Assembly: GCA_029532415.1 (NCBI GenBank)
Contig: JAQOTA010000048.1
Span: forward strand, 174,001-238,000
Direction of reading: 5' to 3'
Source: Marasmius tenuissimus
Taxonomy: Eukaryota > Basidiomycota > Agaricomycetes > Agaricales > Marasmiaceae
DNA length: 64,000 bases
How positions within the stretch are numbered: position 1 is the first letter of the stretch; each line of letters opens with the position of its first letter. Of this stretch, positions 1-10,370 are shown piece after piece. The notes beneath the pieces were generated by a model, which was not told the origin of the DNA, did not search any database, and saw nothing but the letters and a program-made list of their open reading frames with translations. The position numbers and the translations under genes were made by a program.

Positions 1-623
1 ACCGGGTCTTTATGGCCATCGAAGCACCCTCTTCGAAGGACCTCCGGCTCAAAGTCGAAGGGATCGACCTGCTGGACAACCACGAGGACTACGGTAATTC
101 CACGCCACTAAACTTTAATATAACGACATTACACGGCTTGTTGTGCATTCCAAATGCCATCATATTTGGGAACGTCTTGCGGTCAGCCATTTGTGGAACG
201 CAGACGCATTCATTGGCCTTGTCAAGGTCTGCCGTTATTAGCATTCCTTTCCATCACACATCGAGATGACCGTCCCCATCTGGACCAAGCAGTCAGACCA
301 CGTCGACTACTCAGCCTACTCGCGGATGGTACAGGCTGTCCTATGCTTGACAATCTCGAGTTGATCGACTTCTCCCGTGAACACACCGAACGGATTCTGG
401 AGATAGCTGAAGCGCGAGTTTTAGAGCTCGCGGCACCGGTACCAGGCTAACGTCGCTGAATGTCAGTTTCGACAGAGAGTATGAGATAAAGTTAGAATGG
501 GAAGCAGGGAATATTCAGTCAGCCCTGGCTTCATTAAAGGAACGTGGGTTGACAGTTAGCTGGAAGGTTAGTCACGGCGTAGTTGGACTTCTATCCTCAT
601 CTGGTTTCGAGTTGGATGATTGA
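1..623 (+). pseudogene. F-box/LRR protein, C-terminal relic (truncated by window edge)
   Basis: This looks like the decayed tail of an F-box/leucine-rich protein. Bases near 12-90 encode APSSKDLRLKV, which resembles PSSKTLRI near the end of the intact gene at 955-2514. Bases 343-450 encode LDNLELIDFSREHTERILEI, which matches the region LEEIEILDCSPDVVNDVLQL of the gene at 37768-39777. That frame stops at about 448. The expected next segment (LTSLNVSFD, then ALASLKERGLTVSW) continues in another frame to a stop at 621-623, so there is a one-base frameshift near 445. Between about 90 and 340 no frame is conserved. The start lies outside the window. I see one frameshift and an uninterpretable central part, so I call it a pseudogene. 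A sequencing error in an otherwise live gene is the alternative. Confidence 0.55.
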
Positions 624-954
624 ACAGTTTTCTGGGCGACATTCGTTTGTTCGTGGCTCACGACTCGCTCTGTTTTGTGCTTCGTTATTTGCTGCGCTTG
701 CCATCTATCTTTGATAACATTTCGACGTCTCTGATCGTCTGTGCTACATTTGTCTCTTGATGTCATCCCACACTGCAATTCGGAACTTTGCAAACTCGTG
801 TTGGGCATGCTGAACGGTGGCAAGGAGCCAACCTCGGGTCGGTCAAGGTTGCTCAGAACCATCGTCTCATCGAGGGTACGTTCAATCCGCTGTCCTCGAT
901 GTGCTACGCCAAGCTAACGAATTTATGTCCGTGCAGCCAGCAATTACCATCACA

Positions 955-2514
955 ATGTTACTGTTTTCACCTTTCTCCGGTGTCCTTTGTACAAACTATG
1001 CGCCCACCCAGGGAGAACGACAACAAATTAAATCTATCCTTTGGGAACCAGTCCAAGAATTGGAGAGGCTGGATCGACAAATCTTACGTCTGCAGGCCCA
1101 ACGAACGGAATTGAAGTCGTTCATCGATAATCATCAGGCACTTCTTTCCCCTTCTCGAATGATGCTTGAAGAGTTATGGCGAGAGGTCTTCTCCTGGCTT
1201 TTGGAAGTCAAGCCCATACCCTGCAAGGAGATTGTACCGCCTCTCTCCTTCACAACAGTGTGTCGTCAGTGGTACGCAGTAGCGACTTCGACGCCGCAGC
1301 TTTGGAGGTCGATCAGCGTGGGGATACCCAAAAGTAACTCTTGGTTAGGAATAGAGCCGCGATCCCTTGGGAATGGTTCACAGGAAGGGGTGTCTTTGTG
1401 GCTGAAACGATCAGGGTCGTTACCACTGAACCTATCGTTACACGGGGAAGGGGACTCGTTAACAAAAATTGCCCAAACTTTTGTGCACTTTTCCAGGAGG
1501 TGGCAATCCCTGAACCTCGTGGATGTTAGCAAAGAGGGTGTTGAACTGCTAGCAAAAGCTGATGCACCTCTGCTGGAGGTAATCTATCTGGTCAGTAAAA
1601 GAAGACTGGACAGCTACCAAGCCACCACTCTGCTCCAAAGTCTCGCAGAACACCCACGGCTGCGCACCCTTTCCCTTCACGTCCAATTTGACATCACCAT
1701 AATGATGAATACGACCACCCGATGGTCTCATCTCAATGCTCTTTCTTTGAGCATTCCTTTCAACGATCCTCCCGCGGCGCACATCATCGTAACTCTCGCA
1801 AACCTATGCCCCTTGTTGTCGACTTGTATAATGAGGTGTATCTCCACCGGAAACAGAGTCATCCCCGAAGCACCTATTCACGCACCTATCCTGTGGCCTC
1901 ATATCCAAAAACTCGATCTTTCATTCTGGATCGGGACGCTTGTGCGGAGCAATATAGCACCAGATCTTTCGAGTGTCAGCAGGGCCTTGGATGCCATCAC
2001 TACGCCCGCCTTGACTGACCTTGCATTCATTTTTGGCTCGGACAAAGTAGCCTCCCCAGCCACAACCCTCCTATTCGTCTCACCACTCCAGCACTTTTTA
2101 GAGCGCTCTGGATGTAACGACTTTTTGGTCAATCTCGCCGTGGAGCTGTTGTGGGGTGTGGACGCGGTGTTGCGCTTGTTGGCGATGGTGCCCTCCTCGA
2201 AGACCTTGAGGATCACGTATGCCAGTGACATGGAAGCGTCGGACGAAGAAAGATTCATCCGCTCCTTAAGTAGTCGAGAGATTTGTCCCGCCCTCGAAAA
2301 CATTGAGGTGGTGAACTTCTCTGCCTCCCAAGCCGATGTCATACTGGAATTGTTAGAAGCACGTCGAAGGGGATTGACTCACAGCGCCTTCCGTCTGAGC
2401 GTGAAGTCTTTCAGGCCACCGAGAACGAGGAAGGACTCGGTACGGTCAGACTCCGATCTGGCCTTTCAGATGGCGCTGGACCGGCTGAAACAACAAGGTG
2501 TCGGGGTGATATAG
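955..2514 (+). CDS. F-box/leucine-rich repeat protein (coiled-coil N-terminus subfamily)
   Basis: This is an uninterrupted reading frame of 520 codons. Order of parts: a short N-terminus (SPFSGVL..NYAP), a coiled coil (ELERLDRQILRLQAQRTELK, residues about 28-55), an F-box-like segment beginning at LSPSRMMLEELWREVFSWL, then TTVCRQW and TPQLW. Leucine-rich segments such as PRLRTLSLHV follow, and the protein ends in FQMALDRLKQQGVGV. F-box proteins recruit substrates to SCF ubiquitin ligases, and the LRR part is the usual substrate reader. The frame is open back to base 817, but bases 876-936 look like an intron in the leader (donor GTACGTT, branch GCTAAC, acceptor GTGCAG). Homology to the gene at 37768-39777 begins right after the ATG at 955, so I prefer that start. 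The substrate is unknown. Confidence 0.85.
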   Translation: MLLFSPFSGVLCTNYAPTQGERQQIKSILWEPVQELERLDRQILRLQAQRTELKSFIDNHQALLSPSRMMLEELWREVFSWLLEVKPIPCKEIVPPLSFTTVCRQWYAVATSTPQLWRSISVGIPKSNSWLGIEPRSLGNGSQEGVSLWLKRSGSLPLNLSLHGEGDSLTKIAQTFVHFSRRWQSLNLVDVSKEGVELLAKADAPLLEVIYLVSKRRLDSYQATTLLQSLAEHPRLRTLSLHVQFDITIMMNTTTRWSHLNALSLSIPFNDPPAAHIIVTLANLCPLLSTCIMRCISTGNRVIPEAPIHAPILWPHIQKLDLSFWIGTLVRSNIAPDLSSVSRALDAITTPALTDLAFIFGSDKVASPATTLLFVSPLQHFLERSGCNDFLVNLAVELLWGVDAVLRLLAMVPSSKTLRITYASDMEASDEERFIRSLSSREICPALENIEVVNFSASQADVILELLEARRRGLTHSAFRLSVKSFRPPRTRKDSVRSDSDLAFQMALDRLKQQGVGVI

Positions 2515-3596
2515 GAATGATAGCTCTATGGTTTGCTAGACCTTCAAATATCTATGATTTCCCAGTCGACGAGTGATGGATCGATGGCCACGAACTGCTA
2601 CCTCCGATCAAAACACGCCGTAGTGCCAGAGACAGGCTGACAGTACTTAATCATACGTGATATGAACGATACCAAGTTGAGGCCCATGCGTGCACCCGGG
2701 CCGGAACAACTTCTTCCGCGACCACCATGTCGTTCTTTCGATACGCGTTCGACTCCTCAATCACCATAGATTCACTTCAGTCGACGCTGCTAGTGCGCCA
2801 TACAACTCGAGTGTGAAGGTAAGCTCTCTATTAATATCAGGTTTTCGTCAAGACTCACGTGGCATGCCCTTGCAGCTTTCACCCTCCGACTTCTCATCAG
2901 CGCTCATGAAGGGCTGAAGGACCACAATTGCAACTCCTCTAAAACCTTCTTCACCGCCCAAAATTACCTACAATAGCCCTTGTCACGCAGGTAAGGCAAT
3001 GTCAACCCACCTGTGAATCAAAAAATGTTTACCATCCGATTTGTAGCACACCCAAGACGATTTCGGTCATCATGAATTATAAACCTGACGCTCAATGGGC
3101 TGGCTAGAACACTGAACATTCTGTACAACGCCAACGACGCCGATAGAATTGGAGTTTCCAGGAGGTGAATTTGTATTGTCGCGCACTGCGAGCGATTCAA
3201 CCAAAGGCCTGGGTATCGCAGCATGCAGCCCGGAATGATGGCGAAGACGGGGAGTACTGGATGGAGGACTGGTTTCTCATTGATTGGCACGCTGAAGATG
3301 GAACATGTACGTTGCAACCATCTATTCCTCACGCCTAGGTCCTGAACGCAATGCGCTATGTACAGGATGAAAACTCGCCCTCGACTCAAAGAGAATAAAT
3401 CTGAACTCTCCGAAATCCTGTTATCATATTACCGAGGCTAGTGTTTCCGTTCAAGCAGAGGTCCCAGATCTTTTTGGCGTGTCCCAAAATTGCAAATGGC
3501 CCTCACGCGATTGGTCCCTTCGTGAGTTCTAAACTCTTCTATCGTACCCGTTACTAAAGTACAAATCATTTGACACAGGCAACCGCCCGAAGTGCT
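2515..3596. other. Intergenic region without a convincing gene
   Basis: This stretch follows the F-box gene. A short frame at 2690-2917 is compatible with a 58-base GT-AG intron after YNSSVK, but I recognise no domain and do not call it. Near 3190-3310 a plus-strand stretch reads like protein (GEYWMEDWFLIDW) without a start or homologues I know. It may be another relic. Confidence 0.4.
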
Positions 3597-3602
3597 TATA
3601 TA
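3597..3602 (+). promoter_or_regulatory. TATA box of the hydrolase pseudogene
   Basis: TATATA lies 53 bases before the ATG at 3655, within CTTATATAGG. The spacing suits a fungal core promoter. The promoter appears intact although the gene behind it is broken. Confidence 0.45.
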
Positions 3603-3654
3603 GGTCCCTGACGAGAATCGGCCATCCTCTCTAGGACCCCCACTCACGATAAAC

Positions 3655-4492
3655 ATGGCCGAGTGGGCTCATTATTCTGAGATCGACCCATTACTCGCAC
3701 CATCAGTGGACGCTCTTCCAGCTCTGCCCGCCAATCTACCTACCGAAAAGATTCGAGGTTTCTACAATACGGCCACCGAGCAAAGAAGAAGCAAATCTGA
3801 ATCGAGTCTACCCCCGATTATGTTATCGTGACCATCAAAGTCGAGAACGCAACAAGGCCTGACATTACTTCTTCCATAGGCTCTGAGTATGCCGTTACGG
3901 AACACGAGATTCACATCCCGGGTGTAATCCATCACTCCGTCGTTCCTGAAAAGTGAGTTGCCATTCTCGATGTTACCGTTCGGGCAGCGCTGACCTATAA
4001 CATTTTTAGATACAAATCTTTATATCGATCAATCGAACAGAATAAGGACGCACCGATATTGAGCAGAAGCGGCACGGACAACTTCTATAGTAGGTATCAT
4101 CTTGTTCTCAACGAGCAATCACCTTCGCTAACCCTCTGAAAGCCATGTACAAGCCAGTGTTCACCGATACGAAAAACTCCCCCTTGCTGTTGGAAACACA
4201 AGGGTCTTCCACCGGCGTACTTGCAAGTCTGTGGGCTTGACCCGTTGCGCGATGATGGGCTCATCTATGAGAAAGTGCTCAGAGAGGCCGGCGTCCCTAC
4301 GAAACTCGAAGTGTACGCACGTTTCCATTTCCTGGTTGTTAAGAATACCCATTCATGTCCAGTTTGACGAGCAGATACCCTGGTGTGCCCCATGGTTTCG
4401 AGTCTGTGTTTCCTCATCCCAAGCAGGCGGTGAAGCTTCGGAAGGATACTCGTACAGGATTGAGGTGGTTACTTAATCAGCGAAATGCTTGA
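3655..4492 (+). pseudogene. Alpha/beta hydrolase fold-3 (arylacetamide deacetylase-like) pseudogene with internal deletion
   Basis: The N-terminus reads MAEWAHYSEIDPLLAPSVDA, typical of fungal fold-3 hydrolases. The frame breaks in a C run near 3811-3816, giving a stop at 3829-3831, and resumes as DYVIVTIKVENA to EYAVTEHEIHIPG. The next residues are VIHHSVVPEKY, which belong to the C-terminal third of the family. The section that should carry the HGGG oxyanion motif and the GDSAGG nucleophile elbow is missing, without a trace. After two introns (about 3953-4009 and 4089-4142) come MYKPVFTD, a second frameshift near 4190, and [20 protein letters not shown] third intron near 4309-4373 leads to YPGVPHGFESVFPHPKQAVK, with the stop at 4490-4492. 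The acid (DPLRDDG) and histidine (PHGFE) regions remain, but no nucleophile does. This is a dead esterase gene. Confidence 0.85.
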
Positions 4493-4798
4493 AGTGGAGC
4501 AACTTGTGCATAACCTCCATGGGATGATGATCAGTGTAGTGAACGATGGAGCACGAGTCATTTGACCGGTCTCGTGCAATAGGTCCAGCGCCTTTTTTGG
4601 CCTTCCTCCCACCCTCGTTCCTTTGGCTATTGCGCATTGAGGACTGCCTCTCGAGAGGTAGATAAACATTACTCTCGTGCATATCAAATCTAGATTCGTG
4701 TGTGCCCCAGTAGCGAAAGGTCTATCGTCACAGTTCAACGGATGAGCACGAGAAGCCTGTACTTGGTCTACACAGGTCTACACAACGAACACCGTTGT

Positions 4799-5015
4799 GC
4801 TGATGATCATGATTCTTGTCTCATATGTGGTAGATAGTAGCCGACTCGAAGCCTAAAGTATGGACCATGTGAGACATGTAAAAGGCTGGTTGTTTTCACT
4901 GTGGGCGCTGATGATCATGATTCTTGTCTCAGATATGTGGTAGATAGTAGCCGACTTGAAGCCTAAAGTATGGACCATGGGAGTCATGTAAAAGGCTGGT
5001 CGTTTTCACTGTGGG
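4799..5015. repeat. Tandem direct duplication, two copies of about 108 bp
   Basis: Copy 1 (4799-4905) and copy 2 (4907-5015) both run from GCTGATGATCATGATTCTTG to GTTTTCACTGTGGG, separated by one base. They differ by a few substitutions and a two-base insertion in copy 2. The array ends about 30 bases before the ATG of the GH76-like gene, so it forms that gene's proximal promoter. Low divergence by eye suggests a recent duplication. Confidence 0.9.
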
Positions 5016-5045
5016 TGACCTTAACCAGGCCCCGCCATCATTACC

Positions 5046-7451
5046 ATGTTTGTCAGGCCGCAGATTAGTTTACTCTTCTTTCTTTTCAGTTTTGCCATCG
5101 CCCAAAAGTTTACCTCCCCTTCACAATGGCGGGTAAGTGAAAGGCCCGGTTCTCTCATGTTCGCTTCGCTCAAGAGAATCTTCTCTCTGTCATACAGAAA
5201 CCGCACATGACCATATCTGGCCAAGCACGAATACAGCGTGCTTCCGACACATTCAAGACGACGATGGAAATCTTCGACATTTCTTCCGGCCAATTTACAA
5301 ACACTTACTGGGGAGCAGCGGCACCTTTCTATATGTCTATGGCTGAGTTTGACCTGGCAACAAACGGAACGCGATACAGGGATGATTTACTCTCGTATTT
5401 TCCGAAGGCCGAGGCTGCCAGACACGGTTTTCTTGACCTATTGTGAGTGTATTCTTGCTCGAGTTTCGGGAAATACTCTGAACGGTTTCCTTTGAAAGTG
5501 TCAGTCTATTTCTTGTGAAGTGATTGTTCGTGCAATGTCGCTGACATTCAGTGATCGCGTCCAGCTTAGCTATGGATTGTAAGGACCTGCTCTCAGCAAC
5601 TATGGATACATGGAGGTGACATTGCCTTCAGGACGTACGGAATTGCCGCCGCCAAAGCCTATGCTGCATACAAGGATAGTGCTTTCCTGAGCTGGGCGGA
5701 AATATCATGGAACTCGGCTCGCCCCTTCGTCATTTCCGACAGCGACGTTGAATCCGGAAGATCTCTTGGAAAATTAACGGTCATCCAAAAAAACTGCTCA
5801 GGAGGTGAGCACTGGGCTTGCCGCTCGCAAATTGCTCGGCGAAATCGTATTGATTGTCTCTAGTTTCGCTGGCGGGAGGAGGATTCTGGGCAAGTAGAAC
5901 CTATACGACTACTCCGGCCGTTATTGACGTAGTCACCTCTTCTGTTTAGCAAACTGAAGCCTCCAGTCCCGACTTGGTTATGGTAACTACGGGGTAGCTC
6001 GTTTTGATGTTCTGTCATCATCTGATCTATGCTGAAGTAGTCGGGTCTAGGACCTTTTTCATGTACAGTATCGCCACTTCTATCTCAAGGCCAACCGTTG
6101 ACTTACTAGATCACTCTCGCAAGATTGTCTGGGTTACTCGCCGAATTGACACAAAATCAAACCTACTTACTCGCCGCTTCTCAGTCCCAAAACTTCATTC
6201 ACGATCACCTGTATAACGATAATCATATCGTCATGGACTCGATCACGTCCGACACGTGCGAAACCTCATCATCGATAATCCCATATAACTCAGCCTATAT
6301 GATCGAAGGAATGTCAATTCTTTCTACTATCACGAAGAATCAATCAATACTTCAGTTGTATGTTCACTTTCCCCCCCACAAAGTTAACGTCTAGACTACT
6401 TACAGTCCATACCGCACTCAGACTTCGGGATACACTTGCAGCAACGGTGGACAACGACCTTTGGCAGGGAGATGATGGGATTATTTCATATGGACGTGGG
6501 TTAGAACTCACCCTGTTTTACGGTTCTGACTGACTCAAGCGTTCCAAGCTGGCCACTCGAGCGACTGGAATATGGTTCACGCGCTTTCGACTGTGTATCA
6601 ACGAAATTCCACCACACCAGATCTCCAAAACTACATCCGCGACTACTTGACAGTGCAGGTAAACTTGCTCATTGGTATCATTTCGTTGGAGTAGCAGCTC
6701 TAACCAACCACCAAACAAACAAACGCAGTACAACGCTCTGTCCGACCTCGCTACAAACGGTAGCAGTATCTATGGTAGCTCAGGGATTGGGCCTGCGGGA
6801 ACTGAATTGGACGCAGGTGCCCAGTCTGCGGCACTGACGCTCCTCGTCAGCGCCATCCCGCTTCAGAACAATACTAATAGCGCCAATGCTCCCCTAACAG
6901 GCTCAGGGCCGACGCAACCGAGTGGAACACCACCTAACTCGGATGGCGGATCCACAAAAATTGCAGTCATTGTCGGAAGTTCCGTGGGAGGGACGCTATT
7001 TTTGACGTGCTCGGGGATCGGGATATGGTGGCTGCTGTTGCGTCGTCGTCGTCGTCAGCAGAAGGCGGTTGACACCTCGGGGGCTTACAAAAGTCACCAG
7101 CATTCCCCGAATGGCACGACCTTGGATTATTTCGTGGTTTCTCCCTTTACAGCACACTCAAAAAATAGAAGTGAACAAGCAGAATCACCCGACGTGCGGA
7201 CTGGAGGAGTTCACCAGGACCTTAAACAGGATAGTAAACGTCTCATTGCTTCAACCCGTCTTCCAGGTCCTCCCTCATCCCACCGGAGCAATGCTACGAG
7301 TAGCACCGGTGCGATGAATGAGCTTGTAGCAGATGTACGAGCTCTACGTCTGCAACATTCACGCCTACAGGAGAGGGTACGGGAGGAAGATGAAAGCCCC
7401 CCACCAGAGTACTGCTCCGTCCGTTCAGAGTTGTGGAATGAACAATGCTGA
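5046..7451 (+). CDS. GH76-like (alpha-1,6-mannanase fold) type I membrane protein
   Basis: I reconstruct ten exons: 5046-5132, 5198-5442, 5552-5578, 5632-5804, 5864-5889, 5950-5993, 6124-6357, 6422-6495, 6540-6658 and 6729-7451. The intron 5890-5949 uses a GC-AG donor. The product starts with a signal peptide (MFVRPQISLLFFLFSFAIAQ). A GH76-like helical-barrel domain follows, with QFTNTYWGAAAPF, LSYGLTYGIAAAKAY, LAGGGFW, YNSAYMIEG, LWQGDDGIISYG and VQYNALS. Many NxS/T sites are present. A transmembrane segment (about IAVIVGSSVGGTLFLTCSGI to WWLLL) is followed by RRRRR and a tail of roughly 120 residues. The tail has a short coiled coil (ELVADVRALRLQHSRLQERV) and a PPEY motif near its end. GH76 enzymes act on alpha-1,6-mannan, but where the family has its adjacent catalytic aspartates this protein appears to have LSYGL, so it may be a binding protein rather than an enzyme. 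Orthologues of this shape are common in agaricomycetes. Confidence 0.85.
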
Positions 7452-7784
7452 GCAGTGAGAGGGAAAGGAAGATGATGCATGAAGGAGTTGTACGGTTGTA
7501 ACTTGTCGAGTTATCGGTCGTACAAATTTTACATCGCTCGGCACGTGTACGTGTCAAGCTAACAGGTCGGGTCTAGCGGAAAAGGAGGGGTGTAAGAAAG
7601 TCGCGAGAGCCACCCATGGTGAAGTCAAATCTCTAGCCTATCTTGTAACGAGAGTGTTGGAAAAGAGTGGCCGTATAGCCACCGTAATTTGGTGCCATGA
7701 CTCAGTCTCGACTCTCTCACGCGCCCAGTACCGTCTGTTTGGTCTGCGCGTCGTTTCCAGCCAACTCACCCAAAGTTCGAACGT
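7452..7784. other. Convergent intergenic region
   Basis: This is the space between the 3' end of the GH76-like gene and the decayed 3' end of the minus-strand F-box relic. No gene or clear terminator signal is visible. Confidence 0.5.
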
Positions 7785-8469
7785 TCAATGTTCGATCCCT
7801 AGCTTCTCCATCTCTCCCAACTTCACATGTTCTAAAATAGTAAAAGTCCAGCGGCCTATACCCCCAACCGACGGATCCCGAAAACGCCCTGGAAAGAGCG
7901 TGATCTCCTCATGAGCGTTAAATTTGTCCTCGACAAAGGTAAATGTATGGAGCCTGTCTAGCTTCCCTCGTATGGTCCGAAGGGCAGTGGCATTCCTTGT
8001 CAGGAATAACTGGCCTACGGCAAGATTAGATGTTACCATGGCCCATTGGCTCGCACGGCGACACAGAGCATCCAGTGTCAAGTCAAATGCGACGGATTCC
8101 CGGCCTGAGTCTGAGAGCATGCTCTCGAAAGAAAGCTCTAAAGGGGCCTCGGACGCACGGTTCAAATAACACTGTAATTCTGTGGCACCTTTCGCTGGCT
8201 CTCTCGACGTTGTCCTCTATTTCGCTTTCTGCACCCATCACGAACTGCAAGCGTGACCAGAGATTCGGAAAGGAGGTGGCCAACTCCCGCCAGCGAGATG
8301 AAACAGACGAGAGTGTCACGGGCATGGGGAGTTTTGATCTAGCTGAGTTTCCGGGTCGTTTGATTTCTTCATATCCAACTCGAATGACAATTGGATCCTG
8401 GCAACAGATCAAAAAGATTTGCCGCGACAATTCGACTGCCAGAGTGAAGATGGGAGAATTCGACTCCAT
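7785..8469 (-). pseudogene. F-box protein relic (short N-terminus subfamily), frameshifted and truncated
   Basis: Reading from 8469 downward, the protein begins MESNSPIFTLAVELSRQIFL and continues to LSSVSSRWRELATSFPNLW. This is the same F-box opening as the intact genes at 35174-36643 and 55724-57304. Near 8165-8180 the frame shifts. The first frame runs into unrelated sequence, and the second continues NRASEAPLELSF, then FDLTLDALCRRASQWAMV, then ALRTIRGKLDRLHTF. Homology ends shortly afterwards and the leucine-rich half and C-terminus are missing. One frameshift plus loss of more than half of the family length makes it a pseudogene. Confidence 0.75.
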
Positions 8470-8969
8470 ATGAGTATTCGATTTGCAGCAGAATGAGAGG
8501 TGGAGAAGATAGTGAGCCTGTGGGCGTCGTCGTCGTTAGGAAAGTGCTGATGAAATGGTAATCCCACGCTAGGTCATCTTTGCTCGAAACCACCATCACC
8601 AACAAATTTGATCAAGGTTACACCAAAGCTTGACGTTAAACGCTCCTCAAAACGAGACTGAACAAGTGCCGGGTAACATTCGTATGGATTTGAAAGAGAT
8701 AGAAGGGATAGGAATCGTCGAAAACAGTACCTTAAATCCGCTTCAAATAATGAATCACGGCTCTCGGTGAGTGTCTTCCCGGCTCTTCAGATCCACAGTA
8801 TGCTCACGTATCGTTTGCACAGAATTTTGAATAATCAGCGTGTGGGACCCCTCAACATTGTACACAGTTGATAAGTATCAATCAAGGCTATCATCCTACC
8901 CTACAATCCCGAATCAAACCCCAAGTAAGACGAACTGAAACGTTCGCAAGGCGCTAGAGCGTGGTGGTC
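8470..8969. other. Intergenic region between F-box relic and chitin deacetylase
   Basis: This stretch holds the former promoter side of the F-box relic and the 3' flank of the chitin deacetylase. I see no gene in it. Confidence 0.5.
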
Positions 8970-10370
8970 TTAGCACTTCCATGTTTTAGGCTGCAAGCAA
9001 AGAAACATGAGCACAAGAACCAGAATCGCTGGAAGAAATTGCTCACATCCTTGGGCTCCGGAGTGGTGGTATTGATGTACGGCGGCAAGCCAAGGCAATC
9101 AGCGACAGTCGTCACAGTGTATCCCGCCTTTATCAGGTCCAGTATTACCTTTGCAATGACCTGCTTACTAGAATGGAACAGTGAGGAGTATGTTTTTGAT
9201 GGAGACACGGATGAGACTTACGCAGTGGATTCTGGACGTAGGAATAGGACGTTCAACGTTCCTGAACGATAGACTCGGAGAACAATGAGGGAGTTGCTCA
9301 CCTTGCGTTTCGTGATTCAAAGCGATGATCGTGGATGGTTTCGACTGCAACAATGCCGCATACGCATCTTCACTCTGCTGCGCCGTCTTGCCAGCCGAAT
9401 CGCCAGAGCTATGGAAGCGATGACGATGCTCAATGTGTGTTTTCACCCGGGACGACAAGGTACGTACTCAAAGCTCCAGTTGACGAGGGATTGACCACGA
9501 GCTGCGGCTACCTCTCGAACCAGGTCGTTGTATTCCCCGTACGCTGGCGTATCAAGAGATATCAGCATACTAGTATAAAGACAATTCAACTGCACAAACT
9601 TACGTGGACGCACGAAAGCCGGTCGTAAGCCCGTCATACGAACCATCGCCTCTGAAGCACAAGCACAAAGGTGAGTACCAAGCTTCGATATCTCATCACG
9701 CAACATCTTACTGACCGTCAATTCTCGACATCTGTTCCTCGACTATGCACCCACAAAAAGAGGTGGTAAGAACACGAAGACCTGTAGGCACTCTGACGCG
9801 TACTCACTCTGTGTCCTGTTCAGCTCCTTCAGGTTGGGATGCGACCAAGTATGAGAGGCCATCTGATGCCCTCCCTCGACCACATTTCGGACAGTGGTGT
9901 CCATGTCGTAGATGCATCTGTCTACGCGTGCCGTGCGTTGTTAGTGGGCTCCGCTCGCTCTTTTGTTCGAACTCTGGCTTACAGTTGTTGCCGTCTACAA
10001 AGGGCGGGGGAAAGTCAGCATCGACTTGGAACGTCTAGCCTTTCGGGGGACGGATCTTACTGAAGAAGAACGTGGCCTTTACGTTGTTTTTCTTGAGAGT
10101 GGTCAGGATATCGAAGCTGAACGGGTGGGTCAACATCGCCGCTTGGACAACTGGAAACTCGAAGGTACGAACTTGTAGTTGTAAGGGCCATCGTCCTGGA
10201 GGCAGTCCGTAGTGAGTTTCTTTTTGGGAACTATCGAGGAGGCCGGGGGTACTCACAAAGGTCACAGCAGCAGTGTTGGGCTTGACGCAGTTGTCGTACA
10301 CAGCGGCCAATGGAACCTGGGCGAGCGCAGCGGTGGAGAGTGCGAGAACGACGAAGGATTTGAACTGCAT
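8970..10370 (-). CDS. Chitin deacetylase (carbohydrate esterase family 4)
   Basis: This secreted or wall-associated polysaccharide deacetylase removes acetyl groups from chitin. It is built of about a dozen small exons on the minus strand. Exon 1 (10257-10370) gives a signal peptide (MQFKSFVVLALSTAALAQV) and ends at AAVTF. The next exon (10173-10195) supplies DDGPYNY, restoring the CE4 motif TFDDGP. Then come 10061-10116 (DILTTLKKNNVKATFFF) and a 12-base microexon at 9983-9994 (NGNN). Further exons give HQMASHTWSHPNL (HxxxH metal site), MTGLRPAFVRPPYGEYNDLV, SLVNWSFDSGDS and STIIALNHET, and later VIAKVILDLIKAGYTVTTVADCLG. After a 56-base intron a final 21-base exon (8970-8990) encodes PKTWKC and the stop, matching the usual family end. 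All CE4 metal and catalytic motifs are present. The mature form is about 225 residues and no GPI tail is seen. Confidence 0.92.

Noticed and set aside
7785..8473. Plus-strand frames at 7924-8473
   Set aside because: The minus strand carries clear F-box homology, so the plus-strand frames are shadows.
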